Source: Bdellovibrio sp. GT3
GTDB taxonomy: Bacteria > Bdellovibrionota > Bdellovibrionia > Bdellovibrionales > Bdellovibrionaceae
Direction: 5' to 3'
DNA: 64,000 nucleotides
Assembly (NCBI RefSeq): GCF_037996765.1
Contig: NZ_JBBNAD010000004.1
Span: forward strand, 744,001 to 808,000
Each line of letters starts with the position of its first letter. Position 1 is the first letter of the stretch. Both the position numbers and the translations under genes were made by a program. Positions 8,538-16,927 of the stretch are shown one piece after another. Under the pieces are notes generated by a model, which saw only the letters and a program-made list of their open reading frames with translations, searched no databases and was not told where the DNA came from.

Positions 8538-9316
8538 TTTATCTGGGTCTGTTAGTTTTCGCTCTGGTGGTTTTTCTTTTGATCAAACATCGGTTTTGGA
8601 AAGCAGACCCCTGGCCGGCAAACGCCATCAAGCCTCCGCCGTTTCAAGGTCACCGCGGCTATTGGCAGGCGGGCGCCCAGGAAAACACTCTGGCCGCCTT
8701 TAAGGCCGCCAAAGACCGCGGTCTTGAGATGGTTGAAATGGACGTGCGCTTAAGCAAGGACGGGCACGTCGTGGTTTTTCATGATGATGACCTAAAGCGA
8801 ATATCAGGCGATTCGCGCCGCGTGGATCAGGTCTCAGCCGCAGAGCTAGAACAAATTGCAAATATCCCGACACTTCGTGAAGTGCTGTTAAGTTCCGGCG
8901 TGCCAAAGTATTTAAACATTGAGCTTAAAACCAATAAAGCCACCGATCACCGGTTGGAAGAAAAAGTCGCCCGCGTCGTGCGCGAGACAGACTCGTTTCA
9001 CAGAATTCTATTTTCCAGTTTTAATCCCCTGGCCGTGCGTGAGTTGCATCGCCTGCTTCCGCAAGTGCCGCGGGCGTTACTTGCTACTAAAGAGCAAGAT
9101 CCGACCAATCGTTGGTATTTAAAGATGCTCTTATTCGCACCCTACATTCACGCCAGCATTCTGCATCTGGATCATCGCTATGTCTCTGTGGCGGATCTTC
9201 GCCGTTATGTAAAGCGGGGAGTGCCAGTTAGTTTTTGGACCGTGAATGAACAAGCCCGGGCCGAAGAGTTGCTCGCCAACGGCGCCCAAAGCATTATCTC
9301 GGATTGCCTGAGGTAA
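8534..9316 (+). CDS. Glycerophosphodiester phosphodiesterase
   Basis: 260 residues with an N-terminal transmembrane anchor (about 2-18) and a GDPD TIM barrel. Active-site features: GHRGYWQAGAQENTLAAF near residue 40, then VEMDVRLSKDGHVVVFHDDDL with the metal-binding Glu and Asp and the second catalytic His. It hydrolyses glycerophosphodiesters from phospholipid turnover to glycerol-3-phosphate and alcohol. ATGA overlap with the AsmA-like gene makes an operon. The stop codon lies inside the first of two copies of an 11-mer that opens the downstream repeat. Confidence 0.92.
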   Translation: MIYLGLLVFALVVFLLIKHRFWKADPWPANAIKPPPFQGHRGYWQAGAQENTLAAFKAAKDRGLEMVEMDVRLSKDGHVVVFHDDDLKRISGDSRRVDQVSAAELEQIANIPTLREVLLSSGVPKYLNIELKTNKATDHRLEEKVARVVRETDSFHRILFSSFNPLAVRELHRLLPQVPRALLATKEQDPTNRWYLKMLLFAPYIHASILHLDHRYVSVADLRRYVKRGVPVSFWTVNEQARAEELLANGAQSIISDCLR

Positions 9317-9321
9317 CTGCG

Positions 9322-9377
9322 CCTGAGGTAACAGGGTTCCCTTTTCGTACTGCGATGCGGAACCGATATCGGTTCCG
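9322..9377. repeat. Dispersed palindromic repeat, copy A
   Basis: 56-bp element: CCTGAGGTAAC, a TTCCCTTTTCGTACTGCGAT core, then the palindrome CGGAACCGATATCGGTTCCG. It is nearly identical to copy B at 9907-9960 in the same orientation, and partial copies occur near 18777 and 19588. The opening 11-mer also occurs at 9307-9317, across the stop codon of the GDPD gene. Confidence 0.85.
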
Positions 9378-9398
9378 TTGCGGGTGTGAAAATTTCAG

Positions 9399-9869
9399 TT
9401 ATTTGATTGTCTCTGGAAAGATCTTTTCGAATTCTTCAAAAACAATGGGCATTGATTCTTCAAAGTTGAGATCGAGAGTTTCAAATTGTCTTTTATAATA
9501 TTCAGCATGAACCCTCCGCCAATAATCAAGGGTTCGATCTCCTTCCCCTTCGCGATAGGCCTGAGATTCGGTGATTTCATTAAAGGGAATAATGGAAACT
9601 CTGGTTGTTTTGACAATACAAACAGCCTCACCATTGCCGTCGACAACCAGAAAAATACCGCCGACTTCAGGCAATTGAGTACCTGTTTTTTCAAATGCCC
9701 AAAGGGCCGGAACCGTTGCGCGCTTGATGCCTTGGTTCACTAATGCAGACAGTTCGGTTGCTTCCATCTTGTTGTCAGAAAATGAGTCGGCGACAATCTC
9801 GGGGATCGGAATTCCCGATGCCACATGATAGTCTCGCCACATTTTTATGACCGAATTTGAATGCACCAT
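9399..9869 (-). CDS. ASCH-domain protein
   Basis: 156 residues from the ATG at 9869; the open frame continues to 9995 only by reading through repeat copy B, so the longer version is unlikely. The core (WAFEKTGTQLPEVGG, VVDGNGEAVCIVKTTRV, PFNEITESQAYREGEGD, DYWRRVHAEYYK) matches ASCH proteins of the YhfF type, a PUA-related fold proposed to bind RNA or modified nucleosides. It lies between two direct repeat copies, with GNAT genes upstream on the same strand. The RBS is weak. Confidence 0.75.
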   Translation of the reverse strand: MVHSNSVIKMWRDYHVASGIPIPEIVADSFSDNKMEATELSALVNQGIKRATVPALWAFEKTGTQLPEVGGIFLVVDGNGEAVCIVKTTRVSIIPFNEITESQAYREGEGDRTLDYWRRVHAEYYKRQFETLDLNFEESMPIVFEEFEKIFPETIK

Positions 9870-9906
9870 AAGTTTTTCTATTTCAAATTGGCAGAGATGT
9901 CCATAC

Positions 9907-9960
9907 CCTGAGGTAACAGTTCCTTTTTCGTACTGCGATGCGGAACCGATATCGGTTCCG
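9907..9960. repeat. Dispersed palindromic repeat, copy B
   Basis: 54-bp near-identical direct copy of the element at 9322-9377, differing by a short indel near the TTCC tract and a base in the T-run. It ends in the same CGGAACCGATATCGGTTCCG palindrome. Copies A and B bracket the ASCH gene. Confidence 0.85.
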
Positions 9961-10005
9961 CATGATGTCAGGCGGGGAGTTTGCGTAACTCTCAAAGGCT
10001 TTTAT

Positions 10006-10467
10006 TCAGAGCGGAAGTTCAAGAGTATACTGTCTGCGTTCGGGATTGAAATCCGTTTCCCTGAATCCCAGCGAAGCATAAAGTTTCCGCGCAATAGCGT
10101 TGTCATGATAAACGCACAGTCTCATTTTATCGACGGGCCGTTGTTTCATAAGCTCAATTCCGCTGACCAAGGTCTTACGCCCAAGTCCCTTGGATCTAAA
10201 CTCAGCTTCAATGAAGAAGTCATAGATGAAAGCTTCTTGTTTCTTTGGTTGAATCTGAATCCAAATAAAACCGACAGGTGAGTCCTCAGAATGAATCACG
10301 TACCAGAGATCATTTTCGGAAGGGCGATTTGGTGGGTCACCGAATTTCGCTCTTAAATCCTCGATGCTTTGTCCTGACAACTTGGCAGTATCGTTCAAGA
10401 ACTTCTCGAATGAAAACTTGCTGTAGTGGTTCAATTGATCTGCTGTCATGGGTTCAAGGCGAATCAT
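10006..10467 (-). CDS. GNAT-family N-acetyltransferase
   Basis: 153 residues. The acetyl-CoA binding motif A is visible as FFIEAEFRSKGLGRKTLVSG, with the RxxGxG/A pattern, and motif B as LYASLGFRETDF. The N-terminal half (LEPMTADQLNHYSKFSFEKFL) is typical of small stand-alone GNATs. The substrate is not predictable. Followed upstream on the same strand by two more GNAT genes. Confidence 0.88.
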   Translation of the reverse strand: MIRLEPMTADQLNHYSKFSFEKFLNDTAKLSGQSIEDLRAKFGDPPNRPSENDLWYVIHSEDSPVGFIWIQIQPKKQEAFIYDFFIEAEFRSKGLGRKTLVSGIELMKQRPVDKMRLCVYHDNAIARKLYASLGFRETDFNPERRQYTLELPL

Positions 10468-10483
10468 GGGGTAAAGCTATCCA

Positions 10484-10999
10484 TTAAAGCGTGATCCAAT
10501 ATCGGCGGATCATTTCATTATCTTCATCGTTCCAAACTCTATCTTCAAGTTTGCCACCGAATCGCTCGATAACCTTCCATGATGGAGTGTTTGAATCTGA
10601 GCAGGTAACCATAATCGATTGAAGCCCCAATGATTTGCAGTAGTCCAACGCCTGTCGGGCCATATCAGTTGCATAACCTTTATTTCGAAATTTCTCGGCA
10701 ACTGAGTAGCCTATGTGACCGCCGCGATGGCGAAGACGTTCATTAAGTTCGTGGCGAACACTGACTCGTCCGATGATTTTCCCGTCCATAAACCCATAAA
10801 GCATGGTATGCGGAACTCGGTCGGGTGCTATATCAATACCCGCTTTTTCTTTTTTTAGAATTTCAAGCATTTGTGAGAAGCTCATTCCGTCTCGCCAAGC
10901 AAATGTATACCAGCTAAGCTCGTCAACTTTCCACTCTTTCATTCCTTCGAAAAAAGCTTTCTCATCCAACATAGTCAGTTGTCTTAGTTCAACCGTCAT
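10484..10999 (-). CDS. GNAT-family N-acetyltransferase (RimJ-like)
   Basis: 171 residues. HIGYSVAEKFRNKGYATDMA carries the (R/Q)xxGxG/A loop of GNAT motif A, and NTPSWKVIERFGGKLED is the typical motif B of RimJ-like acetyltransferases. It ends 16 bp before the GNAT gene at 10467 begins, so they may be co-transcribed. Substrate unknown. Confidence 0.88.
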   Translation of the reverse strand: MTVELRQLTMLDEKAFFEGMKEWKVDELSWYTFAWRDGMSFSQMLEILKKEKAGIDIAPDRVPHTMLYGFMDGKIIGRVSVRHELNERLRHRGGHIGYSVAEKFRNKGYATDMARQALDYCKSLGLQSIMVTCSDSNTPSWKVIERFGGKLEDRVWNDEDNEMIRRYWITL

Positions 11000-11050
11000 G
11001 ATTTTTAGTCAGTGCTTTCTGATGCTATGATTGTCCAAGTTATAAGGGGT

Positions 11051-11494
11051 TTATTCAGGCAAAAGACTCATCGAAAAATGCGTTTCGGATTCGCCATCAA
11101 TTTTAAACCCCAAGGCTTCATATAAACATTTTGCGCGGGTATTAATTTTAAAGACTCCAAGCTTTAGCGGAACACCCTTAGCACCATATTTTACAATAAG
11201 ATCCTTGATGATCGCCGATCCTAGTTTACGATTTTGGAACTCTGGAAGGATCAAAATGTTAACGATAAAAAGAGTGCCATTTTCCTCATTTAGCTGCAGG
11301 TAGCCTACTAATTGATTAAAAGCTCGAAGCAATTGAATCTGTCCGGATTCAAAATCTTCCTTGAAAAATGCGTCCTGCCTTGTCTCTTCCCAACCCCATA
11401 TTTTTTCGACATGCGGTTTTAAAGTAATGTGATGTACATTCTTCAGAAATTCATAGTCAGTGAGATTTGGTTTAACGATTTCATACAAAGACAT
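11051..11494 (-). CDS. GNAT-family N-acetyltransferase
   Basis: 147 residues. VNILILPEFQNRKLGSAIIKDLI is motif A with QNRKLG in the pyrophosphate-binding loop, and CLYEALGFKIDGE is motif B. Third of three consecutive GNAT genes on this strand; the three share little sequence, so they are not a recent tandem duplication. Substrate unknown. Confidence 0.87.
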   Translation of the reverse strand: MSLYEIVKPNLTDYEFLKNVHHITLKPHVEKIWGWEETRQDAFFKEDFESGQIQLLRAFNQLVGYLQLNEENGTLFIVNILILPEFQNRKLGSAIIKDLIVKYGAKGVPLKLGVFKINTRAKCLYEALGFKIDGESETHFSMSLLPE

Positions 11495-11656
11495 AATTTA
11501 AGTTTATCCATAAGACGGAGGGTGGTCATTAAACAAATAGTTCAAAGTCATTCAGTGGCTAAAAACTCAGAGTCAAGGTGGTCAAAGGCGTTAGCAGAGC
11601 ATTCACTCCGTCGCGCTGCCGCACCCGTAGCGGGTGTGGAAATGAGGTTCGTGCAA

Positions 11657-11694
11657 TAAAAAAAGCCTTCTGGGATTCCCAAGAAGGCTTTTTG
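11657..11694 (-). terminator. Intrinsic terminator after the tatA pair
   Basis: AAGCCTTCT-GGGA stem pairing with TCCC-AGAAGGCTT, with a T-run on the minus strand (A-run at about 11657-11664). It ends the minus-strand tatA-like transcript. A GC-rich hairpin around CACCCG-TAG-CGGGTG lies just beyond at about 11624-11638. Confidence 0.85.
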
Positions 11695-11718
11695 AAAAAC
11701 TAAATTTGCAGCTAACAA

Positions 11719-11964
11719 TTAAGAGTTGTGTGGCTCTTTGTTAGTTTGTGTTTGGTTCACTTGCTGACCTTGTTGCTGTTGGTGAGACACTTGTTGCGCC
11801 TCTTTAACATCTTTTACGTCAGCGTCGATTTCGTTCAAACCTTTTTTGAAGCCACGGATTGCTTGACCCAAAGATTGACCCAATTGAGGCAATTTGCTTG
11901 GACCAAAGAAGATCAAGAAAACAAGAGCGATTAATAGTAAGTGTGTAAGACTCAATGAACCCAT
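11719..11964 (-). CDS. tatA: Sec-independent translocase TatA/E-like protein (copy 2)
   Basis: 81 residues from the ATG at 11964, preceded by GGGAGAATAAA; an extra in-frame ATG at 11979 adds five residues. It has the TatA layout: one N-terminal transmembrane helix (LTHLLLIALVFLIFF), the FGPSKLPQLGQSLG hinge, an amphipathic helix (AIRGFKKGLNEI), then an unusual Gln-rich tail. It multimerises to form the Tat pore for folded proteins. Close paralogue of the gene directly upstream. Confidence 0.93.
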   Translation of the reverse strand: MGSLSLTHLLLIALVFLIFFGPSKLPQLGQSLGQAIRGFKKGLNEIDADVKDVKEAQQVSHQQQQGQQVNQTQTNKEPHNS

Positions 11965-11982
11965 TTTATTCTCCCGCAACTC

Positions 11983-12237
11983 TTATGAGTTGTGTGTTTC
12001 TTTCTGGCTTTGTGTTTGATTAACAGATTGATTTTGTGATTGCTGATTTTGATGTTGCACTTGTTGGTGCGTATCTTTGATGTCTTTTGGATCCACATCA
12101 ATTTCGTTCAAACCTTGTTTGAAACCACGGATCGCTTTACCCAGGGAAGAACCCAATTGCGGAAGACGGCTTGGACCAAAAAATACCAAGAAGATCAAAG
12201 CCAATAATAGTAGATGTGTAACGCTGAACTCACCCAT
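11983..12237 (-). CDS. tatA: Sec-independent translocase TatA/E-like protein (copy 1)
   Basis: 84 residues: transmembrane helix (VTHLLLLALIFLVFF), FGPSRLPQLGSSLG hinge, amphipathic helix AIRGFKQGLNEID, and a Gln/Asn-rich tail ending ETHNS (the second copy ends EPHNS). The RBS GGGAGGAG is strong. Tandem with the gene at 11964, with 18 bp between them. No tatC or tatB is in the window. Confidence 0.93.
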   Translation of the reverse strand: MGEFSVTHLLLLALIFLVFFGPSRLPQLGSSLGKAIRGFKQGLNEIDVDPKDIKDTHQQVQHQNQQSQNQSVNQTQSQKETHNS

Positions 12238-12315
12238 GAAAACTCCTCCCAGAGCTTTATTAAAGTCTACACGTTTTAGACCGCTCAGGGAGGAAAATCA
12301 ATACAAGACTGGGGC

Positions 12316-12804
12316 TTATTGGGCTGTAGTCTCGCTAATTTCGTTCTGGTCCATCAAGTCGCTTTCAACACCTAGCGGCACGTCGTTGGCTGGCTTCAGG
12401 GCTACCACTGGCTCCTCAGAAACCGGAGTGATAACTGGAGTCGCCTCAGATTGAGTCACAGTCTTCGTAGGAAGCTGTTTTGCGACTGTAGAAGGGGCTT
12501 TTGGTGTGTTTGCAGTGTTATTCGCATTCACATTTGCTGGGCTGCCTTTTTTAAGGGCCTTCAACTTCTTATCGTACTTGGCTTTCACTGCAGCCAGGTC
12601 TTTTTGGTAGGCTTCACGGATCGCATTTACTTGGGCCGTGTTGTATTCATTCATGCAACCAGCATATGTGGAAGCCGCAATTTCCTTCGCTTTAGAGCGA
12701 CACATAAGTTCGCCGGATGCAGGCACCTGGCTGGAATTCGCTGCCGCTGCAAACGTGTTATTGGCAAAAAGAATGGTGAAAACAAAAGACAAAACCGTTT
12801 TCAT
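12316..12804 (-). CDS. Secreted protein of unknown function
   Basis: 162 residues from the ATG at 12804, chosen because GGGAGAC precedes it and a Sec signal peptide (MKTVLSFVFTILFANNTFA) then starts at residue 1. The mature part has two cysteines (LMCRSK, AGCMNE), a charged helical stretch likely to be a coiled coil (AIREAYQKDLAAVKAKYDKK), and a long Ala/Thr/Pro/Val-rich tail that looks disordered. No family recognised. Confidence 0.75.
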   Translation of the reverse strand: MKTVLSFVFTILFANNTFAAAANSSQVPASGELMCRSKAKEIAASTYAGCMNEYNTAQVNAIREAYQKDLAAVKAKYDKKLKALKKGSPANVNANNTANTPKAPSTVAKQLPTKTVTQSEATPVITPVSEEPVVALKPANDVPLGVESDLMDQNEISETTAQ

Positions 12805-12940
12805 AAAGTCTCCCATGGAAAATCTGGAATTTCCTATTCCAAGTTCCATGCCTGGGGGAAAAGCCCCAGATTTGAGGAGGGGGCGGTGGTCGGGTGTTTT
12901 TTTCAGGGGTGAACAGCAAATTGGCAGTCGTTAGTAGGGC

Positions 12941-12972
12941 AAAAAAAAGCCCCCGAAGTCGGAGGCTTTTGA
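12941..12972 (-). terminator. Intrinsic terminator after oppC
   Basis: AGCC(C)CCG-AAGT-CGG(A)GGCT hairpin just outside the oppC stop codon, with an eight-T run on the minus strand (A-run 12941-12948). Confidence 0.85.
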
Positions 12973-12974
12973 AA

Positions 12975-14171
12975 TTAACGACGAACGGAATTTGGATCGA
13001 GAGCGTCTTGCAGGCCGTCCCCCAAGTAGTTGAAACTGATCGTGGTCATCAGGATCAGAATACCCGGCAGGATTGCTAGGAACGGAGCTTGGTAAATCAG
13101 CTCTTGAGCGTTGTTTAGCATATTACCCCAGCTTGGTGTTGGCGGCATGATACCTAAGCCCAAGAAAGACAACGCGGCTTCAAACAAGATGGATTCGCCC
13201 ACACCTAAAGTGATGGATACCAGAATCGGTGCGATCACGTTCGGGAACATGTGGCGCACGATGATTGTGCTGTCTTTGGCGCCGATGGTTCTTGCAGCCA
13301 AAATGAATTCACGCTCGCGCAGGGAAAGAATATTTCCGCGCACCAGGCGGGCTACAGTCATCCATGAGAAGATACAAAGAATGATCACCATTTTGAATAC
13401 AGACTCATTCTGAGTACTGACGATGGCGTTTAAAACCGGCAACTTTGTAAAGTCGATGGCTGCCATTACGATCAGGACCGGAATTGTGGGCAAGCTCAAT
13501 AGTGAGTCTGTCACACGCATCAGAACCGTATCAATCCAGCCGCCGTAGTAACCAGCGATACTGCCGATCAAAAGGCCGATAAAAGCAGAGGCGATAGCCA
13601 CCAGAACACCAACACCCATGGAAACACGAGTGCCATAAACCAGACGGATGAATACATCGCGGCCCAATTCATCGGTGCCGAACAAGTGGAAGGTGTCAAA
13701 GCTGCTGAAAGTTTTCAAAAGCTCTTTGGTTTCCGGGATGTCCAGGGACTTAAAGACTCCGATGGCTTCAGGAATTTCCTTGGCACCAACTTCATAGATA
13801 GAATCGATTTCTGGAACAGTGACCAGACCTTTTTCAACCAGGGCTTTTTGGATTTTATCAGCCGCTTCAGGATTCGCATTGATGAATTTCTCGATTTCAG
13901 TTTCGCGTATATCGGGTCCTGCTTGAGTGGATGTGAACGGTGCTACATAGCGATTCGCCACATTTTGCGCGTTCGGATCCAAACCTGTGATGGATTCAAT
14001 TTGATTTGCAAAGATCGCAATCAACATAAAGAAAATAATAACAACGGCTCCAGCCACAGCCAGGCGGTGGCCTTTAAATTGGCGCCAGACCATTTTCCAC
14101 ATCGGCATGGCTTTGTCGATTTCGGCGCGGTCCTTGTCTGTTAATGTTGAGGCTACATTCACTTTATTCAT
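12975..14171 (-). CDS. oppC: Peptide ABC transporter permease (OppC/DppC type) with large insert
   Basis: 398 residues from the ATG at 14171 (AGGAAG RBS); a second ATG lies at 14192. First transmembrane segment AVAGAVVIIFFMLIAIFA, then the family motif FGTDELGRDVFIRLVYGTR, and the EAA loop EREFILAARTIGAKDSTIIVRHM that contacts the ATPase. OppC proteins are usually near 300 residues; the extra length is a roughly 100-residue periplasmic insert between TM1 and the FGTDELGRD motif, rich in Glu, Lys and Ile. Last gene of the sohB-oppABC series. Confidence 0.9.
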   Translation of the reverse strand: MNKVNVASTLTDKDRAEIDKAMPMWKMVWRQFKGHRLAVAGAVVIIFFMLIAIFANQIESITGLDPNAQNVANRYVAPFTSTQAGPDIRETEIEKFINANPEAADKIQKALVEKGLVTVPEIDSIYEVGAKEIPEAIGVFKSLDIPETKELLKTFSSFDTFHLFGTDELGRDVFIRLVYGTRVSMGVGVLVAIASAFIGLLIGSIAGYYGGWIDTVLMRVTDSLLSLPTIPVLIVMAAIDFTKLPVLNAIVSTQNESVFKMVIILCIFSWMTVARLVRGNILSLREREFILAARTIGAKDSTIIVRHMFPNVIAPILVSITLGVGESILFEAALSFLGLGIMPPTPSWGNMLNNAQELIYQAPFLAILPGILILMTTISFNYLGDGLQDALDPNSVRR

Positions 14172-14200
14172 AGTTAGTTCACTTCCTGACATCTTCAGAC

Positions 14201-15172
14201 CTACTTGTAAGCGATACGCGGATCAGCGAAGCCGTACATAATGTCAGCCACTAAGTTCATCAATAAAACCATGCTCACTGAGATCACGAAGGAAATCATC
14301 GCAACGTTGTAGTCGTTACCGATGATGGAGTCGTAAACCAATTTACCAACGCCTTGGTACGCAAACACTGTTTCAGTCAGCAATGCGCCCGAGAATAAAG
14401 TTGAAATACTCAAAGCCAGGATGGTGATCAACGGAATCAAAGCATTGCGGAAAGCATGTTTCCAGATAACTGTTTTGTTGCTAAGGCCCTTGGCGCGCGC
14501 GGTGCGAATAAAATCATTGCGCATGGCTTCGGTCATTGCCGAGCGAGTGAAGCGCGAGAAACGACCAATTTGTTGAATGGACAAAGAAAGCACCGGAAGT
14601 ACCAGGTACTTCGCACGGTCCATCACCTCGGCCCAGAAGCCCATATTTTCAACACCAATGGTTTGAGTGCCGCCGGCAGGGAAGATTGGGAATTTAACCG
14701 CGAAAATAATAATCAAAACGATCGCAAGCCAGAATGAGGGAATGGAAATCCCCGCGAAAGAAAACAAATTCATAAAGTAATCTGTTTTGGAGTTTGGTTT
14801 CAAAGCTGAAACCACACCCAGTGGAACCGCGATCAAAATAGACAAAGTCAAAGACGCTGCCGACAGGATGAAGGTGTTCCACAAACGGGGACCCATCAAT
14901 TCCTGAACCGGCACGCGGTAAGTACGGCTGTAACCCAAGTCACCAGTCACAACGGATGCCATCCAGTTGCCGTAACGTTTGTAGATCGGTTGATCCAAAC
15001 CATACAAAGACTTCAGACGGGCTACGTCCTCAGCTGTGATTTTGGGATTGGAGGCCACCATCATGTCCACCGGATCGCCGGGCATTAGGCTCATAAGTAC
15101 AAAAACCACGTAGGATAGAACAGCTATCACAGCGAGTGTTTGCAAAATGCGACGAGTGATAAAAGTAGTCAT
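14201..15172 (-). CDS. oppB: Peptide ABC transporter permease (OppB/DppB type)
   Basis: 323 residues. N-terminal FITRRILQTLAVIAVLSYVVF, the family motif LMPGDPVDMMVA, and the EAA loop RNDFIRTARAKGLSNKTVIWKHAFRNALIP that couples to the ATPase. Six membrane segments are expected. 29 bp separate it from oppC; oppA ends 23 bp upstream. Cognate OppD/OppF ATPases are not in the window, so the transporter must use ATPases encoded elsewhere. Confidence 0.93.
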   Translation of the reverse strand: MTTFITRRILQTLAVIAVLSYVVFVLMSLMPGDPVDMMVASNPKITAEDVARLKSLYGLDQPIYKRYGNWMASVVTGDLGYSRTYRVPVQELMGPRLWNTFILSAASLTLSILIAVPLGVVSALKPNSKTDYFMNLFSFAGISIPSFWLAIVLIIIFAVKFPIFPAGGTQTIGVENMGFWAEVMDRAKYLVLPVLSLSIQQIGRFSRFTRSAMTEAMRNDFIRTARAKGLSNKTVIWKHAFRNALIPLITILALSISTLFSGALLTETVFAYQGVGKLVYDSIIGNDYNVAMISFVISVSMVLLMNLVADIMYGFADPRIAYK

Positions 15173-15195
15173 GGGTAGCCTCTCTTAAATACGAA

Positions 15196-16884
15196 TTACA
15201 AAGACCAATCTTCGATATAGTTAGTTTCGTAGAATTGGTGGCCGGACATTTTATAGTTCTTAAGGTTCTTAGGAACGATGGAAATGTCAGAGCGGTAGTA
15301 CAACGGAAGTACAGGAACATCTGTCGTGTATTGTTTCAAAATATCATGAACCAAAGCCGTGCGTTTTTTCGCATCAAACTCCAGGTCCAAAGAATCCAGA
15401 TCTTTATCAACCTGTGGATTTACCCAACCCATGTAGTTTTGACCAGACCAGCCGTTTTTATCAGAAGGAATAGCTTTTGAAGAAAGAGTGGAGCGCGGGG
15501 AGTTTTCCGGAGAAGAAACCCAGGCAAACAACGCCAAACCTTCAAACTTACGCTTCGACATAGTGTCACCGAAGAACACGCGTGCTGGTTGATTTTTAAC
15601 CAGAACTTCAATGCCGTTTTGTTTCCATTGGTTTTGCAGGTAAACCTGAACCAACTCACGAGTTTTGTTGCCCGCAGTCGTTTGGAACGTCAAAGAAAGG
15701 CGTTTGCCATCTTTGGAGCGGAAGCCATCAGCACCCATTTTCCAGCCAGCTTCATCCAACAATTTACCAGCAGTACGTTTAGAGTACGGGTACAAAGTCA
15801 CAACTTTTGGATCTTTGGTGAACCAAGGATCTTTAGGGGAGATATTGTGAACAGCTACTTCTTGGCGTCCTTCGAACAAAGCTTTTACCAAGTCGTCACG
15901 GTTGATGGAGTTCAAAAGAGCTTTACGAACGCGAACGTCCTTCAAGATTGGATTGTCCAGGTTCAAATCGATGTGTTCATACGTTACAGAAGGAACGAAG
16001 GTCACAGCGAAAGGAAGGCTTTCTGCTTTTACTTTCTTTTCGAAAGCCAGTGCCTGGTCGAAGTCCATACCCAGTACTGAAACCATGTCGATCGTGCCAG
16101 AACGAAGATTTGCTTCCATTGTTCCAGTTGAAGCGATCAATTTCACGATCACTTTTTGAATCACAGGTTTTTTGCCATAGAAATGTGGATTCGGTGCAAA
16201 TGCCACGTGAGAACCCAATTTTACTTCCGTGATCACATAAGGACCGCTGTAAAGACCTGGGTTGGTTGGGTTACGAACGTAGTTAGAGTTCTTTTCGTAA
16301 CCTTCTTTGGCTTTGCTGTGCTTTTCATACACTGGAAGTTCCAAGTGCGCTGGCACCGGGAAGAACTGAGCCAGTTGGTAGAAGCTCCAGATGGCTTTGT
16401 CGTATTTGAAAGTACATTTTTTTGGATTTTTTGGATCAACGTCGATTTTCTCAACCTGTGTCCATTGTTCTTTTTCGCCCACCGCTACGTTCGGGGAGGT
16501 TGCGATTTTTTGAGAAGCGATGAAGTCAGCACAGATAACTGGTTTGCCGTCGCCCCATTTAGCGCCGTCGATGATTTCCCAGTTAGCGACGATTTTCTTT
16601 TTGCCGCCTTCTTCGATGATTTTAGCAGTGCCTTTTTCAAGGGAAGGGATTTCCTTCGCCAATTGTGGAACCCATTTTCCATCCGGAGTCAGGTTCACCA
16701 AGGAGCGACCCACCATGCGGTACATGTAAGCAGAAGCAGACATGGACATGATGATCGGGTTCATGGTTTCAAATTCCTGAGAAATACCGATTTTAAGTTC
16801 GGCATTTGAAGGTGCTGCTACAGCTTGGGCGCTCAAACCCAACGCAGCTCCCAGCAACAATCCTTTTGCAAGTTTATTCAACAT
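15196..16884 (-). CDS. oppA: Peptide ABC transporter substrate-binding protein (SBP family 5)
   Basis: 562 residues. Sec signal peptide MLNKLAKGLLLGAALGLSAQAVA with no lipobox, so a soluble periplasmic binding protein. SBP_bac_5 features include LKIGISQEFETMNPI near the mature N-terminus, VRKALLNSINRDDLVKALFEG and YTTDVPVLPLYYR. It delivers oligopeptides to OppBC, a fitting role in a predator living on prey protein. RBS AAGGAG precedes the ATG. First of the three transporter genes, following sohB by 43 bp. Confidence 0.92.
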   Translation of the reverse strand: MLNKLAKGLLLGAALGLSAQAVAAPSNAELKIGISQEFETMNPIIMSMSASAYMYRMVGRSLVNLTPDGKWVPQLAKEIPSLEKGTAKIIEEGGKKKIVANWEIIDGAKWGDGKPVICADFIASQKIATSPNVAVGEKEQWTQVEKIDVDPKNPKKCTFKYDKAIWSFYQLAQFFPVPAHLELPVYEKHSKAKEGYEKNSNYVRNPTNPGLYSGPYVITEVKLGSHVAFAPNPHFYGKKPVIQKVIVKLIASTGTMEANLRSGTIDMVSVLGMDFDQALAFEKKVKAESLPFAVTFVPSVTYEHIDLNLDNPILKDVRVRKALLNSINRDDLVKALFEGRQEVAVHNISPKDPWFTKDPKVVTLYPYSKRTAGKLLDEAGWKMGADGFRSKDGKRLSLTFQTTAGNKTRELVQVYLQNQWKQNGIEVLVKNQPARVFFGDTMSKRKFEGLALFAWVSSPENSPRSTLSSKAIPSDKNGWSGQNYMGWVNPQVDKDLDSLDLEFDAKKRTALVHDILKQYTTDVPVLPLYYRSDISIVPKNLKNYKMSGHQFYETNYIEDWSL

Positions 16885-16927
16885 TCATTTCTCCTTGTTG
16901 ATTTCTAAAACCGAGGGGCCGCAAACC

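Noticed and set aside
9870-9995. Extended start for the ASCH protein
   Set aside because: The extension reads through repeat copy B in frame by chance; no ASCH similarity lies there.
13686-14144. Plus-strand open frame inside oppC
   Set aside because: It is a shadow of a well-conserved minus-strand gene with no RBS or homology.
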